Assembly: GCA_035531075.1 (NCBI GenBank)
Contig: DATKTO010000030.1
Location: 1 to 64,000 of the forward strand
Reading direction: 5' to 3'
Source of the DNA: 39-52-133 sp035531075
GTDB lineage: Bacteria > Pseudomonadota > Gammaproteobacteria > Burkholderiales > Gallionellaceae
DNA: 64,000 nt
Shown: positions 60,059-64,000 of the stretch, piece after piece
Position numbering within the stretch: the stretch's first letter is position 1
Layout: each line of letters opens with the position of its first letter
The notes under the pieces: model-generated
What the model saw: the letters and a program-made list of their open reading frames with translations, nothing else
The model's database searches: none
What the model was told of the DNA's origin: nothing
Translations under genes and position numbers: made by a program

Positions 60059-60382
60059 ATGCCGATACGCGCCAGGAAAAAGAATGGAATATCGTTGTTG
60101 TCTATAGATGGTGACATGACCATTTATACCGCGGCCGCGCTCAAGGAAGAGCTAATGAAACACATAGCCCGGCCATGTGAGCATGAAATCGACTTATCCG
60201 AAGTAAGCGATATGGACAGTGCGGGCCTGCAACTGCTCATATTGGCCAAACGCGAAGCAGTCAGCCGCAACATGCCTTTGCGTTTGACCGGGCATAGCCG
60301 TGCTGTGATGGAGGTAATGGATATATGCAGCATGGCAGCTTATTTTGGCGATCCGATATGGGAATCGGAGGGTGCAAGGTAA
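60059..60382 (+). CDS. STAS-domain protein (anti-sigma antagonist-like)
   Basis: A 107-residue STAS domain with DGDMTIYTAAALKEELMKHI, and DLSEVSDMDSAGLQLLILAK. Ser54 in DMDSAG is the phosphorylatable Ser of SpoIIAA-like proteins. No serine kinase (RsbW-like) is nearby. In chemosensory clusters such proteins may act as coupling or switching modules (inference). Between cheY and cheA, same strand. Confidence 0.88.
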   Translation: MPIRARKKNGISLLSIDGDMTIYTAAALKEELMKHIARPCEHEIDLSEVSDMDSAGLQLLILAKREAVSRNMPLRLTGHSRAVMEVMDICSMAAYFGDPIWESEGAR

Positions 60383-60518
60383 TTACTCACAAACCAGAAA
60401 TATTGGCTACAACAATGGAACCATTCACCCCAACCTTCTTGCCTCCTGTGAGGAGCGGAGTGAAACAGGACTGCCTCTAATTGAAAGACTGCTGGTAATT
60501 ACGTAAAGGATCATGGAA

Positions 60519-62744
60519 ATGAGCGTCAATCTCGATCAAGCACTTCAAACCTACATTGCCGAAGCCCGCGAGCTGCTGCAAGACATGGAAGACTCACTCT
60601 TGCGTTTGGAAAATGAACCTGACGATGCAGACATGATAGGTGCCATTTTCCGCGCCGCCCACACCATCAAAGGTTCGGCTGGCCTGTTTAATCTTGATCC
60701 CATTGTCAAATTTACGCATATCGTCGAAGACGTACTCGATCGTGTGCGTGACGGCGAGGTTGCGATAGAAAATGACCTGGTAGCGGTGCTGCTGGAAAGT
60801 TGTGACCATATGCTATATCTCGTCAATGTGGTCGCCGCGCAAGGCGAGCAGTTGGACGATGCCGCAAAGGTACGTGAAATCGACTTGCGTAAACGCCTTC
60901 AAGCCTATCAGGCGGATGTTCATGCGAAGGGTGGCAGCTCAAAGGAAACGCGTGTTACGGTCGCAGAAGAGGAAGATATTCCTTTGACTTCCAGCAGCGG
61001 CGGCGAGGTCAGTTCCGACAACTGGCATATCTCCCTGCGCTTTGGGCAAAACGTCCTGCGGGACGGTATGGATCCGCTTTCCTTCCTGCGATATTTGTCG
61101 AAGATAGGGGAAATCGTTTCTGTTACGACGCTGCCTGACGCGATGCCGGGAGCCGAAAAGATGGACGCGGAAACCTGCTATCTCGGTTTCGAAATCGATT
61201 TTAAATCAAATGCGGACAAGGCAGCTATCGCCAACGTATTCGAGTTTGTGCGCGAGGGCAGCCTGATACATATCCTGCCGCCGCACAGCAAACTGACCGA
61301 GTATATCGGGTTAATCCGATCCCTGCCGGAAAACGAGATTCGCTTGGGTGAAATCCTCGTCACCACAGGTGCGCTTACGCAGCAAGAGCTGGACGATGGC
61401 CTCAGCGCCCAGCAGACCAGCGCCCAGCAGGACGGCACCCCCACACCGCTGGGCAAAATCCTGATCGAGCAAGGCTCTGTTGAAAAAGAAGTGGTGCAAG
61501 CTGCACTCGACAAGCAGACACAGACCAAGGACAGCAAAAACAAGGAAAGCCGCCACATCCGTGTGCATGCAGACAAGCTCGATGAATTGATCAGCCTGGT
61601 TGGAGAATTGGTGATTGCAGGGGCAGGTGCCAATATGCTTGCGCATCGCTCAAATGATAGCGCGCTGCAAGAGTCAACCTCGGAGATATCAAGACTGGTT
61701 GAAGAAATCCGTGACAGCGCACTGAACCTGCGCATGGTGCAGATTGGTGAAACTTTCAACCGTTTCCAGCGCGTGGTGCGTGACGTGGGCAACGAGCTGG
61801 GCAAGGACATCGAACTGGTCATCACTGGCGCGGATGCCGAGCTGGACAAAACCGTGGTCGAAAAAATTGGCGACCCCCTGATGCACCTGGTGCGCAACGC
61901 CATGGATCACGGTATCGAATCGGCCGACAAACGCCGGGCCGCAGGCAAATCGGCCAAAGGCACTCTATTCCTCAATGCCTACCATGATTCCGGCAATATC
62001 GTGATCGAAATCGCCGACGACGGCAACGGCCTGAATCGCGACAAAATTCTGCAAAAAGCCAAAGAGCGCGGCCTGCTTGCAGAGGGCGCAAACCCCACCG
62101 ATCAGGAGATTTACAACCTGATTTTCGAGCCGGGATTTTCCACCGCCGAAGCCGTTACCAACCTGTCGGGGCGTGGCGTCGGCATGGACGTGGTCAAACG
62201 CAACATCACCGCCTTGCGTGGCAGCGTAAGCCTGGACAGCGAGCCCGGCATCGGCACCACGGTAAGCATACGCCTGCCGCTGACCTTGGCTATCATCGAT
62301 GGCTTTCTGGTCGAGGTCGGCAAATCCAGTTACGTGGTGCCGCTGGACGTGGTGCAGGAATGCATCGAACTGAACGATGAAGACCGCAAGGCGGCGCGCG
62401 AGCGCGGCTTTATCAAGCTGCGCGGTCTGGTGCTGCCGCTGGTGCTGTTGCACGACCACTTCGGCGTGCATTCCGCCGCGTTGCGGCGCGAGAACGTGGT
62501 GGTGGTGAACTACGCGGGCAGACAGGCCGGGCTGGTGGTGGACGAACTGAAAGGCGAATTCCAGACCGTAATCAAGCCGCTGGGCAAAATTTTCAGCAAG
62601 CTGCGCGGCATCAGCGGCTCGACCATCCTGGGCAGCGGCGATGTGGCGCTGATACTGGACATGGCGTCGCTGGTGCAGCAGGCCAGCAACAAGGAAATGC
62701 AGATGGTGGGCAACCGGCTGGACAAGCTGCTGGAAGCGCGGTAA
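60519..62744 (+). CDS. cheA: Chemotaxis histidine kinase CheA
   Basis: ATG at 60519 lies eight bases after AGGA (60513 is too close); 741 residues. Hpt ~5-105 with phospho-His48 (AAHTIKGSAG); a P2-like region ~165-265 (FLRYLSKIGEIVSVTTLP); two short LGEILVTTGALTQQELDD / LGKILIEQGSVEKEVVQ repeats ~275-330; dimerisation ~345-420; HATPase ~425-590 (HLVRNAMDHGIE, GRGVGMDVVKRN); CheW-like C-terminus ~595-735. It phosphorylates CheY. Distinctively, a second, diverged copy of its last ~35 codons lies at 63451 beyond the toxin-antitoxin genes. Confidence 0.95.
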   Translation: MSVNLDQALQTYIAEARELLQDMEDSLLRLENEPDDADMIGAIFRAAHTIKGSAGLFNLDPIVKFTHIVEDVLDRVRDGEVAIENDLVAVLLESCDHMLYLVNVVAAQGEQLDDAAKVREIDLRKRLQAYQADVHAKGGSSKETRVTVAEEEDIPLTSSSGGEVSSDNWHISLRFGQNVLRDGMDPLSFLRYLSKIGEIVSVTTLPDAMPGAEKMDAETCYLGFEIDFKSNADKAAIANVFEFVREGSLIHILPPHSKLTEYIGLIRSLPENEIRLGEILVTTGALTQQELDDGLSAQQTSAQQDGTPTPLGKILIEQGSVEKEVVQAALDKQTQTKDSKNKESRHIRVHADKLDELISLVGELVIAGAGANMLAHRSNDSALQESTSEISRLVEEIRDSALNLRMVQIGETFNRFQRVVRDVGNELGKDIELVITGADAELDKTVVEKIGDPLMHLVRNAMDHGIESADKRRAAGKSAKGTLFLNAYHDSGNIVIEIADDGNGLNRDKILQKAKERGLLAEGANPTDQEIYNLIFEPGFSTAEAVTNLSGRGVGMDVVKRNITALRGSVSLDSEPGIGTTVSIRLPLTLAIIDGFLVEVGKSSYVVPLDVVQECIELNDEDRKAARERGFIKLRGLVLPLVLLHDHFGVHSAALRRENVVVVNYAGRQAGLVVDELKGEFQTVIKPLGKIFSKLRGISGSTILGSGDVALILDMASLVQQASNKEMQMVGNRLDKLLEAR

Positions 62745-62765
62745 GCCATGCATACGCAACCAACC

Positions 62766-63071
62766 TTAAACATGAACAGCTTGCGCCACCAGTTTTACGC
62801 CCAGCGCCGCGCAAACGCGGCTGATCGTGTCAAAGCGCGGATGCGCATTCGGTCGCAGCGCCTTGTACAGCGCCTCTCGGGTGAGGCCGGATTGTTTGGC
62901 AATCTCGCTCATGCCCCGCGCACGGGCAATATCGCCCAAGGCCGCCGCCAGCAGAGAGGCGTCGTTATCTTCCAAAACAACAGTCAGGTACTCGGCAATC
63001 GCCTGTTCGCTATCGAGATACTCCGCCGCGTCAAAATCAGGCAGGTCGGCAATACGGATTTTCTTGGTCAT
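62766..63071 (-). CDS. Antitoxin with XRE-type HTH (HigA-like addiction module antidote)
   Basis: A 101-residue protein. N-terminal toxin-binding part (FDAAEYLDSEQAIAEYLTVV) and C-terminal HTH (MSEIAKQSGLTREALYKALR). This is the 'addiction module antidote' group paired with RelE-type toxins. It starts 3 bases after the toxin stop, so toxin comes first and antitoxin second as in higBA. Convergent with cheA, 21 bases between stops. Confidence 0.88.
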   Translation of the reverse strand: MTKKIRIADLPDFDAAEYLDSEQAIAEYLTVVLEDNDASLLAAALGDIARARGMSEIAKQSGLTREALYKALRPNAHPRFDTISRVCAALGVKLVAQAVHV

Positions 63072-63074
63072 GGT

Positions 63075-63371
63075 TTATTCCTCAATGTTCGCCGCGAGTT
63101 TCACGGCCTTGGCAATATCGGCAGCCTGTGTGGATTTGGCGCCACCGCCCAGCATCACTATCAACACCGAGCCGCGTTGGATGTAGTACATGCGCCAGCC
63201 TGGCCCGAAGTGTTCGCGCATTTCGAACACACCATCGCCAACGGGTTTGACATCGCCCAGATTACCCAGCGTAGCCTTGCGCAAACGTTTCACCAAACGG
63301 CGCTGCGTCATGCCATCACGGATACCGCTGAGCCAGTCGTTGAATACGTCGGTGCGCTTGATCGAGAGCAT
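63075..63371 (-). CDS. RelE/ParE-superfamily toxin (HigB-like)
   Basis: A 98-residue protein with FNDWLSGIRDGMTQRRLVKR near the start, then VKPVGDGVFEMREHFGPGWR and MYYIQRGSVLIVMLGGGAKS, the addiction-module killer signature of small RelE-type mRNA interferases. It precedes the antitoxin gene. The pair sits between cheA and a duplicated cheA 3' end, consistent with insertion by recombination. Confidence 0.88.
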   Translation of the reverse strand: MLSIKRTDVFNDWLSGIRDGMTQRRLVKRLRKATLGNLGDVKPVGDGVFEMREHFGPGWRMYYIQRGSVLIVMLGGGAKSTQAADIAKAVKLAANIEE

Positions 63372-63450
63372 GAAAGCAATGTAGTCGTTCGATTACAAAA
63401 AGTCAATGTCAATCTGATAAATAGCACCGTTCGTCGATGGATAACCGCAC

Positions 63451-63591
63451 GGCATCAGCGGCTCCACTATTTTGGGCAGCGGCGAAGTGGCGCTAATCGT
63501 GGACGTGCCTTCACTGGTGCAGCAGGCCAGCAACCAGGAGATGCAGCAGGTTTCAGTTCAGCAGCAGAAAAAACAGTTGGAAGTCCGGTAA
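63451..63591 (+). pseudogene. Second, diverged 3' end of a cheA gene
   Basis: Reading GISGSTILGSGEVALIVDVP then SLVQQASNQEMQQVSVQQQK to TAA at 63589. This parallels the end of the intact cheA (GISGSTILGSGDVALILDMA, SLVQQASNKEMQ) with clear sequence differences and a different final tail. No start, so non-coding as it stands. It implies that a second cheA-like gene once ended here, or that a cheA end was replaced. The next receptor gene starts 35 bases later. Confidence 0.8.
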
Positions 63592-63625
63592 CTTTACAGG
63601 TTCATTTGATACGAAGGGGGTTGTG

Positions 63626-64000
63626 ATGTTCAAGAATATGAAAATAGGGATGCGTCTCGGGTTGGGCTTTGGCACGGTGTTGTTGCTGTTATCCACCATT
63701 GCCTTTATCGGTATCACGCGGCTGGCAAATATCAATGAGAGTATGGAATTATTGGTAGAAGACCGTTATCCCAAGACGGTTGTCGCCAATGATATCGTGA
63801 AACATCTTAACCGTATCGCCCGTTCCATGCGCAACACGTTGCTCATGGAAAAGCAGGCTGATATCAAGAAGGAATTAGAGCGTATTGATGAATCGCGCGG
63901 AGAAATTAAAAAGGGACTCGAAAGCCTGGATAAAACCATCAAGAGTGAGAAGGGCAAGGAGGTGTTGAAGGGAGTTACTGAAACGCGTGGTAAATATATT
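63626..64000 (+). CDS. Methyl-accepting chemotaxis protein, N-terminal part (runs off window)
   Basis: ATG at 63626 after GAAGGGGG. The 125 residues seen begin MFKNMKIGMRLGLGFGTVLL, a membrane helix (~10-30). A helical periplasmic region of the four-helix-bundle MCP type follows (LANINESMELLVEDRYPKTV, IKKELERIDESRGEIKK). The signalling domain lies outside. It continues the chemosensory cluster. Confidence 0.88.
   Translation, partial: MFKNMKIGMRLGLGFGTVLLLLSTIAFIGITRLANINESMELLVEDRYPKTVVANDIVKHLNRIARSMRNTLLMEKQADIKKELERIDESRGEIKKGLESLDKTIKSEKGKEVLKGVTETRGKYI

Noticed and set aside
62748..63626. 292-codon + strand frame across the toxin-antitoxin genes
   Set aside because: Shadow of the two minus-strand genes; no family resemblance.
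1..64000. CRISPR arrays, tRNA or rRNA genes, phage defence islands
   Set aside because: No regularly spaced repeats, no recognisable RNA gene and no restriction or defence genes other than the toxin-antitoxin pair were seen.

Overview
The window looks like chromosome from a betaproteobacterium, most likely Nitrosomonadales (Gallionellaceae-like). That placement is an inference from gene content: an ispD-ispF-tsaB-rimI-UDG run, YceH, a HiPIP, a c4-type cytochrome, DUF4337, a betaproteobacterial type of Crp/Fnr regulator, and many PAS/GGDEF signalling proteins. No rRNA or tRNA gene was seen. GC is moderate, and the stress and FecR loci appear more AT-rich than the kinases and the glucan synthase.

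Layout. 0-4.1 kb: a partial J-domain-like gene, an intergenic repeat, a YkgJ-type protein, a frameshifted SRPBCC gene, an SDR, acylphosphatase and a rhodanese. 4.1-7.3 kb: a divergent accessory locus. An outer-membrane-like protein and a PEA-repeat exported peptide face a DUF6502 helix-turn-helix protein and a FecR-domain protein across a perfect 20-bp inverted repeat. 7.3-11.9 kb: a di-heme cytochrome with a perfect FNR box, Yip1, DUF4337, PAP2 phosphatase and YceH. 12.3-23.6 kb: signalling proteins (two GGDEF proteins and two sensor kinases).

23.9-44.2 kb: an envelope and stress block with BON lipoproteins, OmpA, DUF4398, DUF3309, DUF3096, an lmo0937-like protein, a glycine-zipper lipoprotein, CsbD, a Cys-repeat protein, cardiolipin synthase, a 2879-residue cyclic beta-1,2-glucan synthase, HiPIP, a flavin reductase, a CHRD protein, a haloperoxidase-like hydrolase and a DsrC relative. 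Seven copies of a near-palindrome, TGTGCGCTAGCGCACA-like, lie between these genes and at the kinase promoter at 47.95 kb. A Crp/Fnr regulator follows at 48.2-49.0 kb, so I propose it controls this block. The block also holds several decayed genes: an AI-2E transporter tail, an sll1863-like coiled coil, a DUF3309 and a cupin.

44.2-49.0 kb: a hybrid kinase with a recent tandem PAS duplication, a REC-GGDEF partner, and the Crp regulator with a degraded copy of its own 3' end. 49.5-52.8 kb: a housekeeping run with start/stop overlaps. 52.8-56.2 kb: a PleD-like regulator, an MBL-fold hydrolase, an HDOD protein and QueD. 56.3-57.9 kb: a scar made of a transglutaminase-family tail, a deleted IS4-type element and an orphan Mu-type DNA-binding protein. 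58.4-64.0 kb: a chemosensory cluster (MCP, CheY, STAS, CheA, MCP) interrupted by a toxin-antitoxin pair that is followed by a second, diverged cheA 3' end.

The two strongest candidates for undescribed biology are the DUF6502/FecR/PEA locus with its symmetric operator and the palindrome-linked stress regulon.
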